A stretch of DNA of 6,536 nucleotides from Candidatus Latescibacteria bacterium 4484_107 (GTDB lineage Bacteria > Latescibacterota > 4484-107): contig MVCQ01000077.1 in the NCBI GenBank assembly GCA_002059205.1, forward strand, positions 1 through 6,536, given 5' to 3'. Below, piece by piece: positions 1 to 5,949 of the stretch. Below the pieces are notes generated by a model. It did not search any database and was not told the DNA's origin. It worked only from the letters and a program-made list of their open reading frames with translations. The position numbers and the translations under genes are program-made. How positions within the stretch are numbered: position 1 is the first letter of the stretch; every line of letters starts with the position of its first letter.

Positions 1-77
1 ACTTATAGAAATATCCCAATTTAACAGAAAATACGATATTTAGGCCTCAAAGTCAAGCATTTTTTGATGGCCCTTGG

Positions 78-137
78 TTTCGGGGGAAGCGCATTGCCTC
101 TATGAGGGTATCTTCTATGGGAAATTTCGGGGGAAGC
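78..137. repeat. 13-bp direct repeat pair upstream of the pfk promoter
   Basis: The 13-mer TTTCGGGGGAAGC occurs exactly at 78-90 and again at 125-137, with starts 47 bp apart. The pair sits inside a 10-bp inverted repeat (AAGTCAAGCA at 50-59, TGCTTGACTT at 148-157). The second copy ends 13 bp before the proposed -35 box, a place where an activator or repressor could bind. The repeats are seen directly; an operator role is inference. GC-rich words in an otherwise AT-rich leader stand out, but no known regulator is recognised. Confidence 0.5.
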
Positions 138-152
138 ACTTCGATTGTGCTT
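134..152 (+). other. Small palindrome at the -35 edge
   Basis: AAGCAC (134-139) and GTGCTT (147-152) form a perfect 6-bp dyad around a 7-nt centre. It overlaps the end of the second 13-bp direct repeat and the first two bases of the proposed -35 box. That position suits an operator half-site pair. The dyad is visible in the sequence; binding by a regulator is speculative. Confidence 0.3.
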
Positions 153-179
153 GACTTATGAAACGCAAAATGTTATTTT
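151..179 (+). promoter_or_regulatory. Candidate sigma70-type promoter for the pfk gene cluster
   Basis: TTGACT (151-156, five of six to the -35 consensus) is followed after 17 bp by TATTTT (174-179, four of six to the -10 consensus). Transcription would start near 186 and give a 5' leader of about 77 nt before the phosphofructokinase start codon. The surrounding DNA is AT-rich and non-coding, as expected for a promoter. No equally good promoter was seen in the downstream spacers, so this one may drive the whole cluster. Confidence 0.55.
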
Positions 180-214
180 TAAAATAATCTTTTTGCTTTA
201 TTATCTATCTAACC

Positions 215-236
215 ATTGAGGTATAACTGCCTCAAT
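215..236 (+). promoter_or_regulatory. 5'-UTR hairpin before the pfk ribosome binding site
   Basis: ATTGAGG (215-221) pairs perfectly with CCTCAAT (230-236) around an 8-nt loop. The hairpin ends 10 nt before the Shine-Dalgarno sequence AAAGGAG (247-253). It has no U-tract and so is not a terminator. It could stabilise the transcript or tune translation; no riboswitch class is recognised. Confidence 0.4.
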
Positions 237-262
237 CCATTGAAAGAAAGGAGTAGGAAAGC

Positions 263-1306
263 ATGGAGAAAATCGGCATCCTGACCGGCGGAGGAGACGC
301 TCCGGGCCTCAACGCCGTCATCCGCGCCGTTACCGTCAAAGCGATCCGGGAAGGGTACGAGATGGTCGGCTTCAAATTGGGCTGGAAGGGACTGTTGGAG
401 AAGGATTATCGTGTGCTCACGTTGGCGGACGTAGAAGATATTCATCGTCTCGGCGGCACAATCCTCGGTTCCTCGCGCACCAACGTAGGCAAAGTGGAAA
501 ACGGCTTCGAGATCGTCAAGCAAAACCTGGCCGAAATGGACATCCACGCCCTGATCGCGGTGGGCGGAGACGATACGCTGGGCGTGGCCAAGCAGCTCTA
601 TGATGCAGGCGGAAACGTTGTCGGAGTGCCTAAGACCATTGACAACGACATCAGCGCTACGGATTACACCTTCGGATTCGATACGGCGATCAACCGGGTG
701 ATGGAGGCGTTGGACCGGTTGCACACCACCACGAAATCTCACGAGCGGGTGATGGTGGTGGAAATTATGGGCCGCGACGCAGGATGGATTACCCTGCACG
801 GAGGGATGGCCGGAGGGGCCCACGTGATCCTTATCCCCGAGATTCCTTTCGACATAGACGAAGTATGCGAGGCGGTGAACAAACGCTATGAGGAAGGCAA
901 AAATTACGCCATCGTCGCCGTAGCAGAGGGCGCCAAGAACGATCAACTTGCGGAGAGGATGAAGGAGTACGAAGTCCTCGACGACTTCGGACACGTCCAG
1001 AAAAGCAAGCAAAAGGTCGGGATTGCGCAGGTGCTCTCCGAGATGATCGAGGAGCGGACGGGAAAGGATACGCGTCATCTCGTACTGGGGCATCTGCAGC
1101 GCGCCGGCAATCCGAGTGCGTTCGACCGGGTGTTCAGCACGCGCCTCGGCGTTAAAGCCATGGAGATGGTGATGGCCCGGCAATTCGGCATGATGGCGGC
1201 CATGCACGCCGGCGAGATCGTGCCCGTGCATCTCGAGGAAGCGCTGGGAGAAGCGAACACGGTATCCAGTGACCGCTACGATGTGGCGAAATTGTTCTTT
1301 GGATAG
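263..1306 (+). CDS. pfp: 6-phosphofructokinase, predicted pyrophosphate-dependent (group III mixed-substrate family)
   Basis: This 347-residue cytoplasmic enzyme phosphorylates fructose-6-phosphate to fructose-1,6-bisphosphate. The N-terminal GILTGGGDAPGLN (5-17) is the phosphoryl-donor loop. GGDDT (101-105) and PKTIDND (123-129) form the active site, with D127 as the expected catalytic base. MGR (169-171), E222, R271 and the GHLQRAGNPSAFDR stretch (276-289) match substrate-binding positions of the family. Numbering coincides with E. coli PfkA up to about E222. In that scheme ATP enzymes have glycine at 104 and 124, whereas this protein has Asp104 and Lys124, the pair known to favour pyrophosphate and block ATP. 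PPi use, and hence reversibility, is inferred from these residues. The length is normal for group III. The ATG at 263 follows AAAGGAG (247-253) with 9-nt spacing. Aldolase and GAPDH genes follow, so it belongs to a central-carbon cluster. Family assignment is very secure; donor specificity is likely. Confidence 0.96.
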   Translation: MEKIGILTGGGDAPGLNAVIRAVTVKAIREGYEMVGFKLGWKGLLEKDYRVLTLADVEDIHRLGGTILGSSRTNVGKVENGFEIVKQNLAEMDIHALIAVGGDDTLGVAKQLYDAGGNVVGVPKTIDNDISATDYTFGFDTAINRVMEALDRLHTTTKSHERVMVVEIMGRDAGWITLHGGMAGGAHVILIPEIPFDIDEVCEAVNKRYEEGKNYAIVAVAEGAKNDQLAERMKEYEVLDDFGHVQKSKQKVGIAQVLSEMIEERTGKDTRHLVLGHLQRAGNPSAFDRVFSTRLGVKAMEMVMARQFGMMAAMHAGEIVPVHLEEALGEANTVSSDRYDVAKLFFG

Positions 1307-1341
1307 CGGGTTGCATCCGGATTATCTTCGGATTCAGCCTT

Positions 1342-1503
1342 TTAACCACTTCACCGCGGAGACCGCCGAGATCGCGGAGACGAAAGGCTGCTAAAGGCAA
1401 AGGCAGAGAGAAACAAAACTCAAGCAGTGATTTTTTTTTGCCTTCGCCTTTTTACCTGCAGTATTCTCAGCGCACTCTGCGTGCTCCGCGGTGAAATAAT
1501 TAA
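1342..1503. repeat. 162-bp foldback (MITE-like) element with TTAA ends between pfk and fba
   Basis: Nearly the whole spacer is an imperfect inverted repeat. The outer 20 nt of each arm (1342-1361 and 1484-1503) match at 17 of 20 positions and include a perfect 12-bp core, TTCACCGCGGAG against CTCCGCGGTGAA. The next 20 nt match at 13 of 20. An inner stem pairs an AAAGGC-rich stretch (1392-1413) with a GCCTT-rich stretch (1432-1453), apart from a 1-nt offset. Both ends are TTAA. The left arm holds three 9-bp units (CCGCGGAGA, CCGCCGAGA, TCGCGGAGA at 1354-1380). The right end overlaps the aldolase ribosome binding site. No transposase is present, so this would be a non-autonomous element or a structured RNA. 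Mobility is inference. Confidence 0.65.
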
Positions 1504-1513
1504 GGAGACGGAT

Positions 1514-2506
1514 ATGTCTTTAGTACCGATGAGGCAGTTGTTGGACGAAGCCGCGAAGGGAAATTACGCGGTAGGCGCATATAACGTCAACAATATGGAG
1601 CAGATTCAGGCCATTATGATGGCCGCGCGGGAGACCCAGTCCCCGGTGATTATTCAGGCCAGCCGGGGCGCGCTGAAGTACTCCAATCTGGTCTATCTGA
1701 AGCATTTGATGCTGGCCGCCGCGGAGGAAAATCCGGACATTCCCCTGGCGATGCACTTAGATCACGGGAATGCGCTGGAAGCCTGCAAGACCGCCATCAG
1801 CTTGGGCTTCACCTCGGTGATGATTGACGGTTCTCTGCAAGAGGACGGGAAGACGCCCACGACGTACGAGGAAAACGTGGCCGTCACCAAACAAGTGGTG
1901 GAATACGCGCATCCGTTGGGCGTGACCGTCGAGGGCGAGTTGGGCACGCTGGGCGGCATCGAGGACGGCGTGGGTTCCGGCGTGGTGCGTCTGACCGATC
2001 CGGATCAGGCGGTAGAGTTCATCGCGGCAACCCACGTGGATGCGCTGGCCGTGGCGATCGGCACCTCGCACGGTGCATACAAGTTCCAGGTGGCTCCCAA
2101 GTTGGCGCTGGATATCGTGAAAGATATCCACGAGCGGATGCCGGATACCGCGCTGGTGATGCACGGCTCCTCCAGCGTGCCGCAGGAATTGGTCGCTATC
2201 GTGAACCAATACGGCGGTAAAATGAAGAAGGCGATGGGCGTGCCGATGGAGGCGATCCAGTCGGTGATTCCCTTCGGCGTGCGCAAGGTGAACATTGACA
2301 CCGACGGACGGATCGCGATCACGGGAGCCATCCGAAAGGTCTTTGTCGAAAAACCCGAAGAGTTCGATCCCCGCAAGTATTTGGGCCCTGCCCGCGAAGC
2401 CTTAGCCCAACTTGTGGCAGGCAAGATGCGCGATCTGGGAACCTCCGGACACGCCGGGGATTTCGAGCCGCTGACACTGGAGGATATGAAGAAGCGGTAT
2501 CTATAA
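1514..2506 (+). CDS. fba: Fructose-bisphosphate aldolase, class II (Calvin-cycle subtype)
   Basis: This 330-residue zinc-dependent TIM-barrel enzyme reversibly cleaves fructose-1,6-bisphosphate to dihydroxyacetone phosphate and glyceraldehyde-3-phosphate. HLDHG (81-85) supplies catalytic D83 and zinc ligand H84. VEGELG (139-144) carries the conserved acidic residue E142, GTSHGAYK (183-190) gives ligand H186 and MHGSS (216-220) gives ligand H217. NIDTD (260-264) is the phosphate and Schiff-base-independent active-site strand typical of class II. The C-terminal stretch with ITGAIRK (269-275) and EEFDPRKYL (282-290) resembles CbbA-type aldolases more than the shorter GatY/KbaY group. The frame stays open upstream to 1427, but those codons lie in the foldback repeat and encode a non-homologous leader. 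ATG 1514 follows TAAGGAG (1501-1507) at 6 nt and opens directly into the family's normal N-terminus. It uses the product of the preceding phosphofructokinase and feeds the following GAPDH. Confidence 0.97.
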   Translation: MSLVPMRQLLDEAAKGNYAVGAYNVNNMEQIQAIMMAARETQSPVIIQASRGALKYSNLVYLKHLMLAAAEENPDIPLAMHLDHGNALEACKTAISLGFTSVMIDGSLQEDGKTPTTYEENVAVTKQVVEYAHPLGVTVEGELGTLGGIEDGVGSGVVRLTDPDQAVEFIAATHVDALAVAIGTSHGAYKFQVAPKLALDIVKDIHERMPDTALVMHGSSSVPQELVAIVNQYGGKMKKAMGVPMEAIQSVIPFGVRKVNIDTDGRIAITGAIRKVFVEKPEEFDPRKYLGPAREALAQLVAGKMRDLGTSGHAGDFEPLTLEDMKKRYL

Positions 2507-2556
2507 CTCATGTTGCCCCGGAGAACATCTAATCGGACTGGGGAACAAAAAAACGG

Positions 2557-2598
2557 GTGAGTAGTGAGTGGTCTCCAAATCACCAATCACCAATTACG
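2557..2598. repeat. Short foldback made of 7-bp units between fba and gap
   Basis: The left arm 2557-2572 consists of 7-bp units GTGAGTA and GTGAGTG. The right arm contains AATCACC twice (2578-2584, 2585-2591) and then AATTACG (2592-2598). The reverse complement of 2582-2597 matches 2557-2572 at 12 of 16 positions, plus one possible G-U pair, with a 9-nt loop. The element ends 4 nt before the gap Shine-Dalgarno sequence. Its sequence is unrelated to the 9-bp-unit element upstream of fba, but its architecture and position are the same. Confidence 0.55.
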
Positions 2599-2616
2599 AA
2601 TGAAAGGAGAACGGAC

Positions 2617-3615
2617 ATGGCGATCAAACTCGGCATCAACGGATTCGGCCGCATCGGACGATTGGTTTTCCGCGCGGCTGTGGCAGACGGAGGCATTGAC
2701 ATCGTGGGCATCAACGATTTGTCCGACGCCAAGTCGCTGGCGCATCTCGTCAAATACGACACCGCCCACGGGAAGTTCGACGGCGATATCTCCGCCGACG
2801 GGAACAACCTCGTGCTCAACGGAACCAAAATTCCGGTCAGCGCCCAGCGGAATCCCGCCGACCTCCCGTGGAAGGAATTAGGGGTGGACGTCGTACTGGA
2901 GTCCACCGGCATCTTTCGGACGCGGGAAAAACTGGAGCTTCACCTTCAGGCCGGCGCGCCCAAGGTGTTGCTTTCGGTCCCGCCTAAAGATAAGATTGAC
3001 GCCGTGATCCTGCTGGGCGTGAACGACGACGAACTGAAGCCGGAGCATAAGCTGGTCTCCAATGCCTCGTGCACGACCAACAGCCTGGCTCCGATGGCCA
3101 AGGTGCTCCATGAGCAGTTCGGCATCCGCAAGGGCTTTATGACGACCATCCATTCCTACACCAACGATCAGAGCATTCTGGATATGATCCACTCCGATCT
3201 GCGCCGGGCCCGCTCCGCCGCAGTCAACATCATCCCGACGACGACGGGCGCGGCCAAAGCCATCGGCCAGGTGCTGCCGGAGCTGGACGGAAAATTGGAC
3301 GGGATGGCCATCCGCGTGCCGACGCACGACGCGTCCATCACGGATCTCGTGGTGGAAGTGGAGAAAGCCACCACGAAGGACGCGGTGAATGCGGCCTTTA
3401 AGGCGGCGGCGGACGGCAAGCTCAAGGGTATCCTGGAATACTGCGACGAGCCGATCGTCTCTTCCGACGTGATCGGCAATCCCGCGTCTTCCATCATTGA
3501 TGCGCTTTCCACCAACGTGATCGGCGGCAACTTAGTGAAAACCCTCTCGTGGTACGACAACGAGTGGGGCTACTCGAACCGCTGCGTGGATTTGATCAAG
3601 CGGATGGTCGGGTAA
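2617..3615 (+). CDS. gap: Glyceraldehyde-3-phosphate dehydrogenase, phosphorylating (type I)
   Basis: This 332-residue enzyme oxidises glyceraldehyde-3-phosphate with NAD and phosphate to 1,3-bisphosphoglycerate, reversibly, in the cytoplasm as a tetramer. The N-terminal Rossmann motif GINGFGRIGR lies at 6-15. Asp34, in GINDL, ends the second beta strand and points to NAD rather than NADP. The catalytic motif SNASCTTN (148-155) contains nucleophile C152, and H179 in TTIHSYT is the expected base. DLRRARSAA (194-202), PTTTGAAKA (207-215) and AIRVPT (231-236) bind phosphate and substrate. The WYDNEWGYSNR signature is near the C-terminus. Length is normal and there is no truncation. The frame is open back to 2557, but that part is the foldback repeat. 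ATG 2617 follows AAAGGAG (2603-2609) at 7 nt and opens with the canonical N-terminus. It acts directly downstream of the aldolase encoded just before it. Confidence 0.98.
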   Translation: MAIKLGINGFGRIGRLVFRAAVADGGIDIVGINDLSDAKSLAHLVKYDTAHGKFDGDISADGNNLVLNGTKIPVSAQRNPADLPWKELGVDVVLESTGIFRTREKLELHLQAGAPKVLLSVPPKDKIDAVILLGVNDDELKPEHKLVSNASCTTNSLAPMAKVLHEQFGIRKGFMTTIHSYTNDQSILDMIHSDLRRARSAAVNIIPTTTGAAKAIGQVLPELDGKLDGMAIRVPTHDASITDLVVEVEKATTKDAVNAAFKAAADGKLKGILEYCDEPIVSSDVIGNPASSIIDALSTNVIGGNLVKTLSWYDNEWGYSNRCVDLIKRMVG

Positions 3616-3684
3616 AAGCGGCTGACATAATCCAGTCTGAAGACGGGAAGTGGCGGATGGCGGAAAGGCTGTTCGCCATTTCCC
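3612..3684. repeat. Repeat copy A with a foldback, between gap and the lyase gene
   Basis: The first 41 bp (3612-3652) match 5672-5712 at 32 of 41 positions without gaps. This copy starts at the last base of the final gap codon and includes the gap stop. It then runs into two 7-bp units TGGCGGA (3651-3657, 3658-3664). GGGAAGTGGCG (3645-3655) pairs with CGCCATTTCCC (3674-3684) as an 11-bp stem with one G-U pair and an 18-nt loop. No U-tract follows, so it is a poor intrinsic terminator. The hairpin ends 8 nt before the next ribosome binding site. Confidence 0.6.
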
Positions 3685-3708
3685 TATGCATAGAAGGTGA
3701 GACCGCAC

Positions 3709-5628
3709 ATGACTACCACGGAAACTCTGTTGACGTCGCTTCGCGGGTGGACGATTCCGAAAAAAGCGACGCATCCCGGATTGTATTTTTCAAAGGAGGA
3801 TGTACCGGGCCTGCGCGCGAAGGCGGCGGCGTATTCGGCGGTTTTTCAGCCCCTCGTGGACAAGATCGAAGAGCGGCTGAAGGACCCGGAGATCAAAGGG
3901 CGGACGATGGGAGCGGAGGAGTTGGCCTTCGTGTATGCGATTACCGGGGAGGAGCGCTATGCGGATGCCGCCAAAGAGGCCGTCTGGGCGATCCTGTCGG
4001 AACCCGATTGGGTGGCGCTGGATCACAAGCCGCTCCGCGTGGATTTGATCGTCGCTCGGACCGCACGGGTGTTGGCGGAGGTGTACGACGAACTTTATGA
4101 CGTGTTGAGCGCAGAGGAGCGCGCCCGTATTCGGGAGGGCGTGATCGAGCGGGCGCTGAACTTGTTTCTTGAAATCGTACGGGACCAATCCGAGTGGTGG
4201 ACGGGTTCGCAGAATAATTGGCGGAGCGTAATCTGCGGGGAAATGGGAATCGCCGCACTGTGCATGAGGGAGCACTATCCGGACGTCCGGGAGTGCGTAG
4301 AATGGGCGCTGAAGGGCGTGTTGTCCCTGCTCGACCTCCTCGGGCAAGACGGCGGCTATTATGAAGGCGTGGGATACTGGGGATACGGGATCGGGGAGGC
4401 GGTTCGGTTTGGGGAGATCTTGCGGCGGGTCTCGGACGGCGCGGTGGATCTGTTTGATCATCCGTATCTGAAGGTTGCGGGAGATTTTGGGTTATACTGC
4501 ACCACAGGGGATGGCGGGTCTTTCAATTTCGGGGACAGCGGATACGACCCGGCCAATCCCACCTTGATGGCCAAGTTGGCCGCCCAGTATCAAAATTCTT
4601 CCCATCAGTGGCACGCGGAGAACTATCCCCTGAAGGATGTGTACGGATTCCTCTGGATGGACCCGGAACTAAAAGCGGAGCGCCCGTCGGACAAAGCGGG
4701 ATCCAAGCATTTCCGGGACGTGGGCGTGGCCGTGATGCGCAGCGGATGGGAGGAGAAGGATACCTTTGTGGGACTCAAGAGCGGATGGAGCACGGGCGGG
4801 CACTGTCACTTGGATATCAATTCCATTGTCCTGAACGCCTTGGGAGAACGGCTCATCTCGGATTATGGGGGGTGGACCTACGCGCATTATCACGGTTTCT
4901 TCGATTACCGGGGCGGCCGATGGCGCTTCGAGGGAAACCAGTCCGTGGCGCACAATACGCTGCTGGTGGACGGACATGGGCAGACCTATGGCATGCCGGA
5001 ATACGGCGACCGCTATTCGTGGAAAAAGCTGGGGTACATTCAGCGGTTCTATACCTCCGAGACCTACGACTACGTGGTGGGCGATGCGAGCCGGGCGTAT
5101 GGCGATCTTCTCGGCAAGTTCATCCGATATGTCGCGCTGGTGAAGGGAAACAACCCGTACGTGGTGATCCTGGACGATCTGAAATCGAATCCGGCGCGGA
5201 CATTCGAGGGACGCCTGCACCACCTGTCGGACGAGGTGAAGATCGGAGACGGCTTCGCGCGCCTGAAGAAGGGCGATGCGGTGCTGGATATCCGATTTGC
5301 GGATGCCTCCGGGCCCGTGGGCTGGCACATCGCCGATGTGAAGAAACTGTCCACCTATGATGGAATATCCGGGAGAGCAAGCGGCGAGCGTCGGTATATC
5401 AGCTACGAGCCGTTTCGGAAAATCTTAGAGGGACAGCTCGTCACCGTGCTGGTTCCGAGACCGGCTTCGGAGAGCGGAGAGACTAAGGTGGAAGTGACGA
5501 GGAATAACGAGGATCCGGACCAGGAGAAGATCGTAACGGTGAAGGTGGATACCGGATGCCGGAGCGATACGCTTCGGTTCGATCTGGCCTATTGGCAGGA
5601 GGGCGGAACCGTGGTGCTGGATTCCTGA
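3709..5628 (+). CDS. Heparinase II/III-family protein (probable polysaccharide or oligosaccharide lyase)
   Basis: This 639-residue protein has the two-part layout of heparinase II/III-like lyases. A helical toroid of about 300 residues carries QNNWRSV around N169-N170-W171 and YYEGVGYWGYG (217-227). A beta-sandwich half carries GGHCHLDIN, with H365, H367 and D369, and SVAHNTLLVDG, with H415 and N416. Family members cleave uronate-containing glycans by beta-elimination using Asn/His and Tyr residues; N169/N170 and Y218 or Y223 are plausible candidates, assigned by position only. The substrate cannot be predicted. There is no signal peptide or membrane segment, so it probably acts in the cytoplasm on imported oligosaccharides. 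The frame is open from GTG 3697, but ATG 3709 is preferred because AGAAGGTGA (3693-3701) then sits about 7 nt upstream. It follows gap by 93 bp and may be co-transcribed. It could be a non-catalytic or novel-specificity family member. Confidence 0.87.
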   Translation: MTTTETLLTSLRGWTIPKKATHPGLYFSKEDVPGLRAKAAAYSAVFQPLVDKIEERLKDPEIKGRTMGAEELAFVYAITGEERYADAAKEAVWAILSEPDWVALDHKPLRVDLIVARTARVLAEVYDELYDVLSAEERARIREGVIERALNLFLEIVRDQSEWWTGSQNNWRSVICGEMGIAALCMREHYPDVRECVEWALKGVLSLLDLLGQDGGYYEGVGYWGYGIGEAVRFGEILRRVSDGAVDLFDHPYLKVAGDFGLYCTTGDGGSFNFGDSGYDPANPTLMAKLAAQYQNSSHQWHAENYPLKDVYGFLWMDPELKAERPSDKAGSKHFRDVGVAVMRSGWEEKDTFVGLKSGWSTGGHCHLDINSIVLNALGERLISDYGGWTYAHYHGFFDYRGGRWRFEGNQSVAHNTLLVDGHGQTYGMPEYGDRYSWKKLGYIQRFYTSETYDYVVGDASRAYGDLLGKFIRYVALVKGNNPYVVILDDLKSNPARTFEGRLHHLSDEVKIGDGFARLKKGDAVLDIRFADASGPVGWHIADVKKLSTYDGISGRASGERRYISYEPFRKILEGQLVTVLVPRPASESGETKVEVTRNNEDPDQEKIVTVKVDTGCRSDTLRFDLAYWQEGGTVVLDS

Positions 5629-5671
5629 GCGCGGGGGTTCGTGTGCTGTGACGGTTCGAGTGGAGGACAAA

Positions 5672-5712
5672 GTAAGAGCGACTGATGTGATCCAATCGGC
5701 AAACGGGAAGTG
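5672..5712. repeat. Repeat copy B before the nucleotidyltransferase cassette
   Basis: These 41 bp match 3612-3652 at 32 of 41 positions. Seven of the nine differences are transitions. The perfect tail ACGGGAAGTG (5703-5712) ends the similarity. Unlike copy A it is not followed by TGGCGGA units or a stem. Both copies lie in the spacer just after a stop codon, which suggests a dispersed intergenic repeat in this genome. A short conserved peptide is a less likely alternative. Confidence 0.55.
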
Positions 5713-5748
5713 CATCAGAAAAACAACGGTGCAGCTGTGGAGACGATG

Positions 5749-5949
5749 ATGGATAGGGCCATTTCTCACGACCGGCGGGAAGAGACGATTGAGGCGAAGG
5801 CGCGGTGGTTTCAGTCCCTGCCCATTGCAAGACGGATGGAGTTATTGTGTCAGTTTACTGATCTGATCCTAACGGTTCACCCGGAGATCGTGGAGCAAAA
5901 AAATGCTCAACCAATTGCGGGACGTGTTTGCGTCCTTTCAGAGGCATAA
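5749..5949 (+). CDS. Small conserved-looking protein of unknown function, partner of the nucleotidyltransferase
   Basis: This 66-residue, soluble, charged protein has no transmembrane segment or signal peptide. I do not recognise a named domain. The central part (ARWFQSL at about 18-24, then RRMELLCQFTDLILTVHPEI) is predicted helical, and a basic or polar tail (EQKNAQPIAGRVCVLSE) follows. From memory, unverified, short proteins with ARWFQSL and KNAQP motifs occur just upstream of similar small nucleotidyltransferases in other environmental bacteria. The 47-bp overlap with the next gene supports translational coupling. ATG 5749 has GGAG (5739-5742) at 6 nt; ATG 5746 is equally possible. The frame opens at GTG 5710, but that codon lies in the 41-bp repeat. 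It lacks the RX4-6H motif of HEPN toxins, so this is not a standard HEPN/MNT pair. An antitoxin or adaptor role is speculative. Confidence 0.6.
   Translation: MDRAISHDRREETIEAKARWFQSLPIARRMELLCQFTDLILTVHPEIVEQKNAQPIAGRVCVLSEA

Noticed and set aside
209..1231. Long antisense open frame (340 codons) opposite the phosphofructokinase gene
   Set aside because: Its His-rich, low-complexity translation matches no family, and it mirrors the codon structure of a certain gene on the + strand.
1315..1341. Terminator hairpin just after the phosphofructokinase stop
   Set aside because: Only a 5-bp stem (ATCCG/CGGAT) with no T-run at the proper place.
1354..1380. Three short repeats as a CRISPR array
   Set aside because: The units are 9 bp with no spacers; this is a short-period tandem repeat, not a CRISPR array.
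1427..1513. N-terminal extension of the aldolase by 29 residues
   Set aside because: It is encoded by the right arm of the foldback repeat, has no ribosome binding site, and the family's normal N-terminus starts at 1514 behind a strong one.
2557..2616. N-terminal extension of GAPDH by 20 residues
   Set aside because: It is encoded by the 7-bp-unit foldback; the canonical start at 2617 has AAAGGAG at good spacing.
3645..3684. Intrinsic terminator after gap
   Set aside because: The stem is good, but the loop is long and no run of T follows, so termination is not supported.
3549..4100. 183-codon + strand frame spanning the gap end and lyase start
   Set aside because: It overlaps two well-supported genes. 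Only its short spacer part (the 41-bp repeat) is of interest and is reported as a repeat.
4608..5360. 250-codon + strand frame inside the lyase gene
   Set aside because: It lies entirely within the heparinase-family gene in another frame, and its Gly/Arg-rich translation has no recognisable motifs.
5648..5749. 33-codon GTG-initiated frame whose stop overlaps the next ATG as ATGA
   Set aside because: There is no clear ribosome binding site or recognised motif, and much of it is the 41-bp repeat; too weak to call a gene.
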